64,000 bases of DNA from Duganella guangzhouensis (GCF_009674535.1 NZ_WKJK01000010.1:62001-126000), one strand, 5' to 3'; counted from the first letter of the stretch, positions 1 through 10,293 are shown. Numbers and translations are program-made. The notes: generated from the sequence alone by a model not told the origin.

Positions 1-1391
1 ATAAGGCCGCGCAACGAACGCAAAGAACGCAATCCCAACCAGCCCACCAGCCCGAACACGGCAAACGCGCCGAAGAAACCGAGCGCGGTGTACAGCGCCA
101 TGGTCACATCGCCGGCCTGCCACAACAGCAGTGCCACAAAGCCGGCCATGCCGAAGCCGTAGGTGGCCAGCGCGGTAACCTTTGGCGGCTCCGACTCGCG
201 ACGAATCACGCGGTTGTGCGGCACTTTGCGCAGCTGGAGGATGGGCGGCATCGCAAACGCCGCCAGCAGCAGAATGCCGATCGCCATGCCTTGCAGCGCC
301 GGGAAAATGGTCGGTGCAGGCAGCTCGCTGGACACCAGCGAGCCCAGCACCTCCAGCAGCACGTAGTGGGCGCCGAAGCCGAGTGCCACACCCAGCGCGC
401 TGCCGATCACGCCCACCAGCAGGAATTCGATCAAGTACATGACCGTCACCTGGTTCTGCGTCAGCCCCAGGCAGCGCAGCATGGCGCAGGCGTCCAGATG
501 GCGCTGCATGAAGCGGCGCGCCGCCATCGCCACCGCCACCGCCGCCAACATGGCCGACAGCAGGCCGACCAGCGACAGGAAGCGGTCGGCGCGTTCCAGC
601 GTGGTTTGCATTTCCGGGCGGCCGTCCAGCGATTCCACCCGCACGCCCTTGATGTTCTGCTCTTTAATTTGTGCCTTCAGCCATTCCTCATACGCCTTGG
701 CCACCGCCGCGCCGTTCTTCAACGCGGATGGCGCGCCCACCAGCAAGCGGTAGTTGACGCGCGAACCGGGCTGGATCAGGTTGGTCGCATCGAGATCGCT
801 CAGCGCAAACATCACGCGTGGCGCGAAGGCCAGGAAGTTGGCGCCGCGATCCGGCTCCGAAGCGATCAGTTGGGTGATGGTGAAGCTTTTGTCGCCCAGC
901 TTGATCTGCTGGCCCACCTTGGTATTCAGGCTGCCCAGCAGGCCGGGTTCCACCCACACCGTGCCGGCCGCCGGCACCAGCGTGGCCGGCGTGCCCACGC
1001 TTTGCTCGGCCTGCGCCACGTCATTGGTGATCTTGACCTTGCCACGCAGCGGATAGCCGGGACCGACCGCCTTCAAGGCGGCCAGCACCGAACTGGATTG
1101 CTCGCCCTCGCCCGCCTGCGCCATGCTGGGGAAAGTGATGTTGTCGGTCACCACCAGCCCGCGCTGCAGCGCCTGCGCGCGCCACGCGTCCCGCACCGGC
1201 AGGTCGGCGCTGATGACCACGTCGGCGCCCAGCAGTTGGTGCGCATCGCGATCCAGCCCGCTGCGCAGGCGATCGATGAAGAAGCCGGTGGCGGACAAGG
1301 CCGCCACCGCCACCGTCAGCGCGATCAGCAGAAAGCGCAGTTGACCGGCGCGCCAGTCGCGCGCGGTCATGTTGAGGGCGAGTCCGAACAT
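1..1391 (-). CDS. FtsX-like ABC transporter permease, YbbP type (3' part beyond window)
   Basis: The reading frame starts with ATG at 1391 and stays open to position 1, giving about 463 residues; the C-terminus lies outside the window. An N-terminal membrane segment (LRFLLIALTVAVAALSATGF) is followed by a periplasmic MacB-like region (GADVVISADLPVRDAW). Then comes an FtsX core with MLRCLGLTQNQVTVMYLIEF, several hydrophobic segments and ILQLRKVPHNRVIRR, which is typical of YbbP permeases. YbbP works with the ATPase YbbA and is thought to move lipophilic or envelope substrates; the substrate is unknown. The start codon abuts the adenine deaminase stop codon, so the two are probably translationally coupled. 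No ATPase gene is visible in the window. Confidence 0.85.
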   Translation of the reverse strand, partial: MFGLALNMTARDWRAGQLRFLLIALTVAVAALSATGFFIDRLRSGLDRDAHQLLGADVVISADLPVRDAWRAQALQRGLVVTDNITFPSMAQAGEGEQSSSVLAALKAVGPGYPLRGKVKITNDVAQAEQSVGTPATLVPAAGTVWVEPGLLGSLNTKVGQQIKLGDKSFTITQLIASEPDRGANFLAFAPRVMFALSDLDATNLIQPGSRVNYRLLVGAPSALKNGAAVAKAYEEWLKAQIKEQNIKGVRVESLDGRPEMQTTLERADRFLSLVGLLSAMLAAVAVAMAARRFMQRHLDACAMLRCLGLTQNQVTVMYLIEFLLVGVIGSALGVALGFGAHYVLLEVLGSLVSSELPAPTIFPALQGMAIGILLLAAFAMPPILQLRKVPHNRVIRRESEPPKVTALATYGFGMAGFVALLLWQAGDVTMALYTALGFFGAFAVFGLVGWLGLRSLRSLRGL

Positions 1392-2432
<1,041 letters not shown>

Positions 2433-2611
2433 TTACTAAATCGGATCATCTTATCGCATGCGGCGGGTAGCGTGTCAGCACATCTCGCAAAGGCGTGATA
2501 CTGTGGTGTCAAAGCGCCTGAAAAGGCGATGAAATTTACGTGACTAATTCGATATTTCTGTTTTAAATCAGGCTGTTACAAAAGACTATTAACGATATTA
2601 CGACATACCTT

Positions 2612-2640
2612 TTGACTTCCTGCACCAATAGCGCAATAAT
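2612..2640 (+). promoter_or_regulatory. Predicted sigma-70-like promoter for prkA operon
   Basis: A -35 box TTGACT (2612-2617), a 17-bp spacer and a -10 box AATAAT (2635-2640) each match consensus at 5 of 6 positions. Transcription would begin near 2647, about 200 nt before the prkA start. The rest of the 2400-2611 gap holds a small GAAA-loop hairpin (CGCCT/AGGCG, 2515-2528) and no convincing gene. Confidence 0.5.
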
Positions 2641-2850
2641 CAATTTCATAGACGTAAGAAGCGTTACGACCAACACATAAAAGCCGCCATCCGGCCATAA
2701 AGCCAGCTCATCGGCACGGGCAATCCGTGCCACCCAAAGAAGCTGAGCACAAAAAGAATAAGACTGAAAGGATTATACGAACCAGAGCCAGGGCAGGCGA
2801 ACTGCCGGTGACTCGTGACAAGCAGGTTTTCATCATCAAAGGACATTCTC
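2641..2850 (+). other. Long structured 5' leader of prkA
   Basis: About 200 nt separate the predicted start site from the prkA ATG. Two clean hairpins are visible: GGCACGG/CCGTGCC with loop GCAAT (2713-2731) and GGCAG/CTGCC with loop GCGAA (2792-2806). No known riboswitch consensus was recognised. The leader ends with a Shine-Dalgarno AAAGGA 8 nt before the ATG at 2851. Confidence 0.4.
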
Positions 2851-4773
2851 ATGACCATTTTTGACAACTACGCCGCACGATACGAACGAACCAAAGAAGA
2901 AGAGATGTCCATGAAGGAGTATCTCGAACTTTGCAAGAAAGACCGGCTGACCTACGCCAGCGCCGCCGAGCGCATGCTGGCCGCCATTGGCGAACCGACC
3001 CTGGTCGATACGCGCAATGACACCCGGTTGTCGCGTATCTTTGCGAACAAGGTCATCAAGATTTATCCGGCATTCCGCGAATTTTACGGCACCGAGGAAG
3101 TGATCGAGCAAGTGGTCTCTTACTTCCGTCACGCGGCCCAGGGTCTGGAAGAGCGCAAGCAAATTCTTTATTTGCTGGGCCCGGTGGGCGGCGGTAAATC
3201 GTCGATCGCGGAAAAGCTGAAATCGCTGATGGAACATGTGCCCTTCTATTGCCTGAAGGGCTCGCCGGTCAACGAGTCGCCGCTCGGCCTGTTCAACGAG
3301 GAAGAGGATGGCACCATCCTTGAAGAAGACTACGGCATCCCGCGCCGCTACCTGCGCAATATACCGTCGCCGTGGGCGGTCAAGCGGCTGCACGAATTCA
3401 ATGGCGACATCAACCAGTTCCGCGTGGTCAAGCGCTATCCGTCGGTGCTGAAACAGATCGGCATTTCCAAGACCGAGCCTGGCGATGAAAACAATCAGGA
3501 TATTTCCTCGCTGGTCGGCAAGGTCGATATCCGCAAGCTGGAAGATTATTCGCAGGACGATCCAGACGCCTACAGCTACTCCGGCGGGCTGTGCCTGGCC
3601 AACCAGGGCTTGATGGAATTCGTCGAGATGTTCAAGGCGCCGATCAAGGTGCTGCATCCACTGCTGACCGCCACCCAGGAAGGCAACTACAAGGGCACCG
3701 AGGGCTTTGGCGCGATTCCGTTTGACGGCGTGGTGCTGGCGCACTCGAATGAGTCGGAGTGGAAAACCTTCAAGAACAACCGCAACAACGAGGCGTTCCT
3801 GGACCGGATCTACATCGTCAAAGTGCCGTACTGCCTGCGCGTTACCGACGAGATCAAGATTTACGACAAGCTGCTGTTCAACTCTTCACTGTCGAGTGCG
3901 CCTTGCGCGCCGGGCACTTTGCGCATGATGGCGCAGTTCGCCATCCTGTCGCGGCTGAAAGATCCGGAGAACTCCAGCGTGTTCAGCAAGATGCTGGTCT
4001 ACGATGGTGAAAACCTCAAGGACACCGATCCGAAAGCCAAGTCGCTCCACGAGTATGTCGACTATGCCGGCGTTGACGAAGGCATGAACGGGCTGTCGAC
4101 GCGGTTTGCGTTCAAGATTCTGTCCAAGGTCTTCAACTTCGACAACAGCGAGGTGGCGGCCAATCCGGTGCACCTGCTGTACGTGCTGGAGCAGCAGGTC
4201 GAGCGCGAGCAATTCCCGCCCGAGCTGGAACAGAAATACTTCTCTTATATTAAAGAGCATCTGGCGCAGCGCTATGTCGAGTTTATCGGCAAGGAAATCC
4301 AGACCGCTTATCTGGAATCGTATTCCGAGTATGGCCAGAATATCTTCGACCGCTATGTGACCTTTGCCGACTTCTGGATCCAGGATCAGGAATACCGCGA
4401 TCCGGACACCGGCGAAAGTTTCGACCGCGAGTCGCTGAACAACGAGCTGGAAAAAATCGAGAAGCCGGCCGGGATTTCGAATCCCAAGGATTTCCGCAAC
4501 GAGATCGTCAACTTCGGGCTGCGGGCGCGCGCTAATAATGGCGGCAAGAATCCAGCCTGGACCAGCTACGAGAAATTCCGCACCGTGATCGAGAAGAAAA
4601 TGTTCTCGAATACGGAGGAACTGTTGCCGGTGATTTCGTTCAACGCCAAGGCCAGCGCGGAGGATGCCAACAAGCACGCCGACTTCGTCGCGCGCATGGT
4701 GGAGAAAGGCTATACGGCCAAGCAGGTACGCTTGCTGTGCGAATGGTATCTGCGGGTGAGGAAGTCGTCCTAA
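2851..4773 (+). CDS. prkA: PrkA family serine protein kinase (YeaG)
   Basis: A 640-residue protein; E. coli YeaG has 644. The opening MTIFDNYAARYE and AAERMLAAIGEPTLVDT match YeaG, which fixes the start at 2851 behind AAAGGA rather than an upstream in-frame codon. An AAA+ type domain carries Walker A GPVGGGKSS (G110 to S118) and a C-terminal PrkA kinase-like region follows. Family members act in stationary-phase, nitrogen-starvation and stress responses as a kinase or AAA+ enzyme. It is the first gene of the conserved prkA-yeaH-spoVR set, with yeaH 67 nt downstream. Confidence 0.96.
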   Translation: MTIFDNYAARYERTKEEEMSMKEYLELCKKDRLTYASAAERMLAAIGEPTLVDTRNDTRLSRIFANKVIKIYPAFREFYGTEEVIEQVVSYFRHAAQGLEERKQILYLLGPVGGGKSSIAEKLKSLMEHVPFYCLKGSPVNESPLGLFNEEEDGTILEEDYGIPRRYLRNIPSPWAVKRLHEFNGDINQFRVVKRYPSVLKQIGISKTEPGDENNQDISSLVGKVDIRKLEDYSQDDPDAYSYSGGLCLANQGLMEFVEMFKAPIKVLHPLLTATQEGNYKGTEGFGAIPFDGVVLAHSNESEWKTFKNNRNNEAFLDRIYIVKVPYCLRVTDEIKIYDKLLFNSSLSSAPCAPGTLRMMAQFAILSRLKDPENSSVFSKMLVYDGENLKDTDPKAKSLHEYVDYAGVDEGMNGLSTRFAFKILSKVFNFDNSEVAANPVHLLYVLEQQVEREQFPPELEQKYFSYIKEHLAQRYVEFIGKEIQTAYLESYSEYGQNIFDRYVTFADFWIQDQEYRDPDTGESFDRESLNNELEKIEKPAGISNPKDFRNEIVNFGLRARANNGGKNPAWTSYEKFRTVIEKKMFSNTEELLPVISFNAKASAEDANKHADFVARMVEKGYTAKQVRLLCEWYLRVRKSS

Positions 4774-4840
4774 GCAATCATCCGCGCCGCCCCGTGCACA
4801 GGGCGGCGCGGCGCCGACCAATAGCAGCAGGAGGCATCTT

Positions 4841-6109
4841 TTGACTTACCTCATCGACCGACGTTTGCAGGGCAAGAACAAGTCCGCCGTCAACCGCGAG
4901 CGATTCTTGCGGCGCTATAAATCGCAGATCAAGGACGCGGTGGGACGGGCCATCAAGGGCCGCTCCATCACCGACGTTGAGAACGGCGAAAAAGTCTCCA
5001 TCCCGGTCAAGGATGTGAGCGAGCCCTCGTTTGGCCACGCCCATGGCGGCATCTGGGAAGTGGTCAACCCCGGCAACCAGGAATACCAGAAAGGCGACCA
5101 GATCAACCGGCCCAAGGGCGGCGGCGGTGCCGGTCGCGGCAAGGCCGGCAATAGCGACCAGACCAGCGAGGATGACTTCATCTTCGAGCTGTCGCGCGAA
5201 GAATTCATGAATTACTTCTTCGAGGATCTGGAACTGCCGCACATGGTCAAGACCCAGCTGACCGCCAGCACCGACTTCAAGAACCAGCGCGCCGGCTACA
5301 ATATGTCGGGCACGCCGTCCAATATCCACGTGCTGCGCTCGCTGCGCGGCGCGCTGGGGCGGCGCATCGCGGTTGGCGGCAGTTCGCGCAAGCGCGTCAT
5401 CGAGGCCGAGCACGAGCTGGAGGCCTTGCTGGCCGAAGGCGTGCCGCTGCAGGATCACCGCGTGATCGAGCTGAAAAAGCTGATCCATCACCTGCACACG
5501 CGGCTGCTGGCGATCCCCTTCATCGATCCGTTCGACCTGCGCTACACCAACCGCATCAAGGTGCCCAAGCCGATGACGCAGGCGGTGATGTTCTGCATCA
5601 TGGACGTTTCCGGCTCGATGGACGAAACCCGCAAGGATACCGCCAAGCGCTTCTTCATCCTGCTGTATCTGTTCCTGAAGCGGGTCTACGACAAGATCGA
5701 GGTGGTGTTCATCCGCCATCACACCGCTGCGGCCGAGGTCGACGAGGAAGAATTTTTCCACTCGCGCGAATCGGGCGGCACGGTGGTGTCGTCGGCGCTG
5801 CACCTGCTGGACAAGATCATCGACGAGCGCTACGGCGCCGGCGCCTGGAATGCCTACGTCGCGCAAGCCTCCGACGGCGACAACTGGGACAACGACTCGG
5901 TGCTGTGCCGCCAACTGCTGGTCAACACCATCATGCCCAAGGTGCAGTACTACACCTATGTCGAGATCACCGACGGTCCGCCGCAGAATCTGTGGGAACA
6001 GTATTCGCAGGTGCCGGACCATCATCCGCATTTCGCCATGCAGAAAATCGTCACGCCGGCCGACATCTATCCGGTATTCCGTGAACTGTTCAAGAAGCAG
6101 CCGAAATAA
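4841..6109 (+). CDS. yeaH: YeaH/YhbH family protein (DUF444) with von Willebrand A-like domain
   Basis: A 422-residue protein, close to E. coli YeaH in length. It begins with TTG at 4841, supported by AGGAGG 6 nt upstream and by the YeaH-like start MTYLIDRRLQGKNKS. Residues 90-110 are a glycine-rich linker. The C-terminal half has a vWA-like fold with the MIDAS motif DVSGSM (D255, S257, S259), probably metal-binding. Biochemical function is unknown; it is co-transcribed with PrkA in many proteobacteria and linked to starvation response. The next gene, spoVR, starts 2 nt after the stop. Confidence 0.93.
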   Translation: MTYLIDRRLQGKNKSAVNRERFLRRYKSQIKDAVGRAIKGRSITDVENGEKVSIPVKDVSEPSFGHAHGGIWEVVNPGNQEYQKGDQINRPKGGGGAGRGKAGNSDQTSEDDFIFELSREEFMNYFFEDLELPHMVKTQLTASTDFKNQRAGYNMSGTPSNIHVLRSLRGALGRRIAVGGSSRKRVIEAEHELEALLAEGVPLQDHRVIELKKLIHHLHTRLLAIPFIDPFDLRYTNRIKVPKPMTQAVMFCIMDVSGSMDETRKDTAKRFFILLYLFLKRVYDKIEVVFIRHHTAAAEVDEEEFFHSRESGGTVVSSALHLLDKIIDERYGAGAWNAYVAQASDGDNWDNDSVLCRQLLVNTIMPKVQYYTYVEITDGPPQNLWEQYSQVPDHHPHFAMQKIVTPADIYPVFRELFKKQPK

Positions 6110-6111
6110 TC

Positions 6112-7650
6112 ATGAACGATATGACGCCCAAGCCCAAGCACCCGAACGCGCTGCCGGAGCAATCCGAGTGGACCTTCGAGCTGATCGAGCAGATACACCA
6201 AGAAATCCGCCGCGTGGCCGAGGGCTTCGGGCTGGATACTTATCCCAACCAGCTGGAAATCATCACCGCCGAGCAGATGATGGATGCCTACACCTCGGTC
6301 GGCATGCCGGTGTCGTACAACCACTGGTCGTTCGGCAAGCACTTCCTCAGCACCGAGAAGAGCTACAAGCGCGGCCAGATGGGGCTGGCGTACGAGATCG
6401 TCATCAACTCCAATCCCTGCATCGCCTATCTGATGGAGGAGAACAGCCTGACCATGCAGGCGCTGGTGATCGCGCACGCGGCCTACGGCCACAACTCCTT
6501 CTTCAAGGGCAATTACCTGTTCCGCACCTGGACCGACGCCGACGCCATCGTCGATTACATGGTGTTCGCCAAGAATTACATTGCCGAGTGCGAGCAGCGC
6601 CACGGCATCGACGCGGTCGAACTGCTGCTGGACTCTTGCCACGCGATCCAGAACTACGGCGTCGACCGCTACAAGCGGCCGGCCAAGCTGTCGCTGGCGC
6701 AGGAGCGCGCGCGCCAGAAGGAGCGCGAAGCCTATGTGCAGTCGCAGATCAACGAGCTGTGGCGCACCCTGCCCAAGCGCGAGGCCGAGGAAGCCACCAA
6801 GGCGGCGCCGCGCTTCCCGCCCGAGCCGGAAGAGAATCTGCTGTACTTCATCGAGAAGTACGCGCCGCTGCTGGAACCGTGGCAGCGCGAGATGGTGCGC
6901 ATCGTGCGCAAGATTTCGCAGTATTTCTACCCGCAGCGCCAGACCCAGGTGATGAACGAGGGCTGGGCCACGTTCTGGCATTACACCATCCTCAACCAGT
7001 TGTACGACGAGGGCGTGATCGGCGACGGCTTCATGATGGAGTTTTTGAAGAGCCATACCAACGTGGTCTACCAGCCGCCGGTCAACAGCCCTTACTACAG
7101 CGGCATCAATCCGTACGCGCTGGGCTTTGCGATGATGACCGACATCCGCCGCATTTGCGAGAACCCGACCGACGAAGACCGCGAATGGTTCCCCGACATC
7201 GCCGGCAGCGACTGGCGCAAGACGCTGGACTTCGCGATGCGCAATTTCAAGGACGAGAGTTTCATCGCCCAGTATTTGTCGCCCAAGCTGATCCGCGAGT
7301 TCCACTTCTTCGCGGTGCTGGACGACGACCACAATGAAAAGCTCAGCGTCTCGGCCATCCATGACAACCTCGGCTACCGATATGTGCGCCAGCAACTGGC
7401 GGAACAATATAATCTGGGCAACCGTGAGCCCAACATCCAGGTATGGGCGGTCAATACCCAGGACGACCGCGCGCTGACCTTGCGCCATACCCAATTCCAG
7501 CGCCGCCCGCTGAACCAGCAGGCCGGCGAAGTCTTGAAGCATGTTGCACGCTTATGGGGCTTCGACGTCCATCTGGAAACAGTGGGGCCGAACGGCGAAG
7601 TCACCAGCACGCTGGAAGTAAAGCGGGAGAAACGCGGCCGCGGCTTTTGA
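6112..7650 (+). CDS. SpoVR family protein (YcgB)
   Basis: A 512-residue soluble protein close in length to E. coli YcgB. The typical opening WTFELIEQIHQEIRRVA, then LGLDTYPNQLEIITAEQMMDAY and SYNHWSFGK, identify the family. The motif HAAYGHNSFFKGN and the later GWATFWHYTI are conserved. The name comes from a Bacillus cortex-formation gene; in non-sporulating bacteria the role is unknown, but it forms a stress module with PrkA and YeaH. The operon ends at a strong terminator about 70 nt downstream. Confidence 0.95.
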   Translation: MNDMTPKPKHPNALPEQSEWTFELIEQIHQEIRRVAEGFGLDTYPNQLEIITAEQMMDAYTSVGMPVSYNHWSFGKHFLSTEKSYKRGQMGLAYEIVINSNPCIAYLMEENSLTMQALVIAHAAYGHNSFFKGNYLFRTWTDADAIVDYMVFAKNYIAECEQRHGIDAVELLLDSCHAIQNYGVDRYKRPAKLSLAQERARQKEREAYVQSQINELWRTLPKREAEEATKAAPRFPPEPEENLLYFIEKYAPLLEPWQREMVRIVRKISQYFYPQRQTQVMNEGWATFWHYTILNQLYDEGVIGDGFMMEFLKSHTNVVYQPPVNSPYYSGINPYALGFAMMTDIRRICENPTDEDREWFPDIAGSDWRKTLDFAMRNFKDESFIAQYLSPKLIREFHFFAVLDDDHNEKLSVSAIHDNLGYRYVRQQLAEQYNLGNREPNIQVWAVNTQDDRALTLRHTQFQRRPLNQQAGEVLKHVARLWGFDVHLETVGPNGEVTSTLEVKREKRGRGF

Positions 7651-7721
7651 CCCAACATATATATAGGGCTGATTTCGACGCCCTAGCGCCTGCATAGTCA
7701 GGCACGGCTCTTGCAAGAGTC
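7651..7721 (+). other. Structured 3' UTR of spoVR (three hairpins)
   Basis: Three consecutive short inverted repeats lie between the spoVR stop and its terminator: TAGGGC/GCCCTA (7664-7685), GCCTG/CAGGC (7688-7703) and the palindrome CTCTTGCAAGAG (7708-7719). Together with the terminator they could form a stable 3' fragment of about 110 nt. No internal promoter was recognised. Confidence 0.35.
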
Positions 7722-7763
7722 AAAACCGGGGTCGGCGGCGGTGCGCCGACCCCGGTTTTTTTT
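7722..7763 (+). terminator. Strong intrinsic terminator after spoVR
   Basis: A perfect 16-bp stem (7722-7737 pairing with 7744-7759), a 6-nt loop GCGGTG and a run of eight T ending at 7763. It closes the prkA-yeaH-spoVR transcription unit. Confidence 0.93.
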
Positions 7764-8177
7764 GCCGAATGCATGACGCGCGCCATAAGTCAATATTTTT
7801 CTATCGTTACTTGTATAGCGGTGCTAGTCATAATTCCATAAAAGAAACTTTTACGGCCAAATTATCAACGTTACGTAGTAAAGTTACGCGCATAAACTTC
7901 GGTTTTTGGCCTTAAGGGAAAACTAAGTAACGTCGTGGTGCGGGGGTGCCCAAAAATGCGCCTGGGAGTCTTGCTCGATGAGCCAGAACGGTGCAAAGTG
8001 AGCGCTATCACATAGGAAAACCCTATGAAATTTAACCGGTTTTAGGGATGAAAATTCTATGTAAAATCAAGAATTCGTATGTATAATTCGCCGACGTCCC
8101 GGATGCGGCTGTTGTTTTGTGTCGCCATTTTGGGGTTTAAGTAGCACCAAAGAGAGTTGGTATTGGAGAAAGCAGGC
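7764..8177 (+). promoter_or_regulatory. Upstream region and predicted promoter of tonB
   Basis: A 414-bp non-coding stretch, AT-rich for this genome. A consensus -10 box TATAAT (8082-8087), preceded by TG, is the best promoter candidate, though no good -35 lies 16-18 bp upstream. An inverted repeat CATAGG/CCTATG with loop AAAAC (8011-8027) lies about 55 bp further up and could bind a regulator. Several GTTACG-like words occur between 7805 and 7935. I saw no Fur box. Confidence 0.4.
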
Positions 8178-8837
8178 ATGAATTTCACGCACAACGAGAA
8201 AAGCACCGGGAAGAACTTTACAGGCATCACAATTGTCGTTTTGTTGCACATCCTGGTCGCTTATGGGATCGTGACGGGCTTGGGAAAACGTCTGGTGGCC
8301 AAAATGGTCGCACCAGTGGAGACCAAGATCATTGAGGAGGTGAAACCTCCTCCACCGAAAGAGCTCCCACCACCGCCACCTCCGCCAGAGATGAAGGCGC
8401 CACCACCGCCATTCATCCCGCCAGTTGAGGTGAACGTGCAGCAGCCGCCACCACCGCAAAACACGATCGCTAACGCGACCAACGTGAAACCGGCCACGAC
8501 GGAAATCCAGAAAGCACCACCGGCACCGCCGGCGCCACCTGGCCCGGCCAAAACCGGTGTCCGTACTGCGGCAGTGGTTGACTTCGGCACTTGCGCCAAA
8601 CCGGAATGGCCAAAGTCGTCGCTGCGTAACGAGGAAACCGGTACCGTTCAGCTGTCGTTCCTGATTGCAGCCGACGGTCACGTGGCAGACTCGAAAGTTG
8701 TGAAATCGAGCGGCTTTAGGGATCTGGACAAAGCTGCGGTCGCTGGTATCGGCAAATGCCGCTTCAAACCGGCTACCGTCGACGGCGTACCACAAGAAGG
8801 CTGGCAGCAGATGCAATACGTCTGGACGCTGGAGTAA
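8178..8837 (+). CDS. tonB: Energy transducer TonB
   Basis: A 219-residue protein with a short cytoplasmic tail, one membrane anchor (ITIVVLLHILVAYGIVTGL) and a long proline-rich periplasmic spacer (runs such as PPPPKELPPPPPPPEMK). The C-terminal TonB domain (about residues 135-219) includes VQLSFLIAADGHVADSKVV and ends MQYVWTLE. TonB passes proton-motive energy from ExbB/ExbD to outer-membrane receptors. The ATG at 8178 is chosen because GGAG lies 9 nt upstream; a TTG at 8157 in frame is possible. The receptor at 34.0 kb is a plausible partner. Confidence 0.93.
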   Translation: MNFTHNEKSTGKNFTGITIVVLLHILVAYGIVTGLGKRLVAKMVAPVETKIIEEVKPPPPKELPPPPPPPEMKAPPPPFIPPVEVNVQQPPPPQNTIANATNVKPATTEIQKAPPAPPAPPGPAKTGVRTAAVVDFGTCAKPEWPKSSLRNEETGTVQLSFLIAADGHVADSKVVKSSGFRDLDKAAVAGIGKCRFKPATVDGVPQEGWQQMQYVWTLE

Positions 8838-8920
8838 AACCGAGGCAGAACACCGTCTCACTTAGTAATTTCGTTGTCATTACGCCAGCGATCTGATTAT
8901 TTTATCAATTTGGAGGAAGC

Positions 8921-9823
8921 ATGTTTAAGAATACCCGTTTGTCCGCTGTACTGGCCGCTGTGCTGTTCTCGGTGACCGCAGCAACCGCCCTGGTAAGCGC
9001 CCCAGCGTTCGCGCAGGAGCAAGCCTCGGCCGCAGCTTCGGCCCCAGCAGCTGAAGCCTCGGCGCCAGCACCAGCAGCAGATGCGGCAGCAGCACCTGCA
9101 GCCGACGCTGCAGCTCCAGCAGCTCACGGTAAAGAAGAAGTGGAAAATCCATACGGCTTCGCCGCTGTGTGGGAAGCCGGCTTCGTGTCGCGCGGCACCC
9201 TGATCATCCTGTCGCTGATGTCGATGGGTTCGTGGTACATCATCATCACCAAACTGATCGACCAGACCAAGATCTTCAAACAGTCGAAAGAAACCTCGGC
9301 CAAGTTCTGGAAAGCTTCGTCGATCGCTGCTGGTTCGGCTTCGCTGACCGACGGTTCGCCATTCCGCTTCATCGCTGAAACCGGCACCAAAGCGACCGCG
9401 CACCACGACGGCGCCCTGCTGGAGCAAATCGACCTGTCGACCTGGGTGACCATGTCGATCCAACGCGCTGTGGACAAAGTCCAGTCGCGTCTGCAAGACG
9501 GCCTGTCGTTCCTGGCAACCGTGGGTTCGACCGCACCGTTCATCGGTCTGTTCGGTACCGTTTGGGGTATTTACAATGCGCTGATCGCGATCGGCATGTC
9601 GGGTAACGCGTCGATCGACAAAGTGGCAGGTCCAGTGGGTGAAGCGCTGATCATGACCGCCTTCGGTCTGTTCGTGGCGGTTCCAGCCGTTCTGGGTTAC
9701 AACTGGCTGGTGCGTCGTAACAAGTCGGCAATGGAAGACGTGCGTGCCTTCTCGGCTGACGTTCACTCGGTACTGATCTCGGGCGCCATGTCGACCGCTA
9801 CCGGTTCCAAAAAAGTCGGGTAA
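8921..9823 (+). CDS. exbB: MotA/TolQ/ExbB proton channel family protein (ExbB)
   Basis: A 300-residue protein. An N-terminal cleavable signal (ending SAPAFAQE) is followed by an Ala/Pro-rich periplasmic stretch (residues about 28-65). Three membrane segments follow; the second and third flank FLATVGSTAPFIGLFGTVWGIYNAL and EALIMTAFGLFVAVPAVLGYN, the hallmark of the family. It is the proton-channel scaffold of the TonB motor. GGAGG precedes the ATG. The exbD gene starts 6 nt after the stop. Confidence 0.95.
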   Translation: MFKNTRLSAVLAAVLFSVTAATALVSAPAFAQEQASAAASAPAAEASAPAPAADAAAAPAADAAAPAAHGKEEVENPYGFAAVWEAGFVSRGTLIILSLMSMGSWYIIITKLIDQTKIFKQSKETSAKFWKASSIAAGSASLTDGSPFRFIAETGTKATAHHDGALLEQIDLSTWVTMSIQRAVDKVQSRLQDGLSFLATVGSTAPFIGLFGTVWGIYNALIAIGMSGNASIDKVAGPVGEALIMTAFGLFVAVPAVLGYNWLVRRNKSAMEDVRAFSADVHSVLISGAMSTATGSKKVG

Positions 9824-9829
9824 TTAACC

Positions 9830-10258
9830 ATGTCCATGTCCGTAGGCTCCGATAGCGGAGACGAAGATCAAGTCATGTCGGAAATCAACACGACGCCCCT
9901 CGTGGACATCATGTTGGTTCTGCTGATTATCTTCCTGATTACGAGCCCGGTTGTTCTGAAGCTGATCAAGATCAAGCTGCCAGAAGAAACCAACCAGGTT
10001 ATTCAGACCAAACCGGAAGACGTGAACATTGTCGTGAGCAAAGATGGCGACATCTACTGGAATCAACGGAAGATGCGCGATGCGAACGAATTGTTCGACA
10101 ATCTGAAGGTGGAAGCAGTGAAATTGCCTCAGCCGGAAGTACACGTACGTGGTGACCAAGAAACCAAGTACGAAGCAATCGGCAAGGTTATTTACACTAC
10201 CCAGCGTGCTGGTATTCAGAAGGTCGGCTTCATCACCGAACCGCCTGATAAGGGTTAA
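9830..10258 (+). CDS. exbD: Biopolymer transport protein ExbD (first copy)
   Basis: A 142-residue protein with a short cytoplasmic N-terminus, one membrane helix beginning INTTPLVDIMLVLLIIFLIT, and a periplasmic domain. The aspartate in PLVDIMLVL is the conserved proton-carrying residue. It acts with ExbB as the stator of the TonB motor. It sits 6 nt after exbB and 60 nt before a second exbD with which it shares the fold but limited sequence. Confidence 0.94.
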   Translation: MSMSVGSDSGDEDQVMSEINTTPLVDIMLVLLIIFLITSPVVLKLIKIKLPEETNQVIQTKPEDVNIVVSKDGDIYWNQRKMRDANELFDNLKVEAVKLPQPEVHVRGDQETKYEAIGKVIYTTQRAGIQKVGFITEPPDKG

Positions 10259-10279
10259 TACCCGACAGTGCATCGCAGG

Positions 10280-10293
10280 CCTGGCGCGCCAGG
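10280..10293. repeat. 14-bp palindrome between the two exbD genes
   Basis: CCTGGCGCGCCAGG is a perfect palindrome in the 60-bp gap between the exbD copies. In mRNA it would form a short stem and might tune stability or relative expression. It has no U tract, so it is not a normal terminator. Confidence 0.4.

Noticed and set aside
2700-2740. Sigma-54 promoter before prkA
   Set aside because: GGCACG is present, but no GC lies at the required 10-bp spacing.
2700-2850. Known riboswitch (cyclic-di-GMP type) in the prkA leader
   Set aside because: GGGCAA and CCAAAG words look similar, but the paired regions and conserved core of that class are not in order.
2664-2867. Minus-strand 67-codon frame in the prkA leader
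   Set aside because: It overlaps the prkA start, has no ribosome binding site and no family resemblance; the region is better explained as a leader.
8261-8599. Glycine-rich minus-strand frame inside tonB
   Set aside because: It is simply the antisense of the proline-rich TonB spacer.
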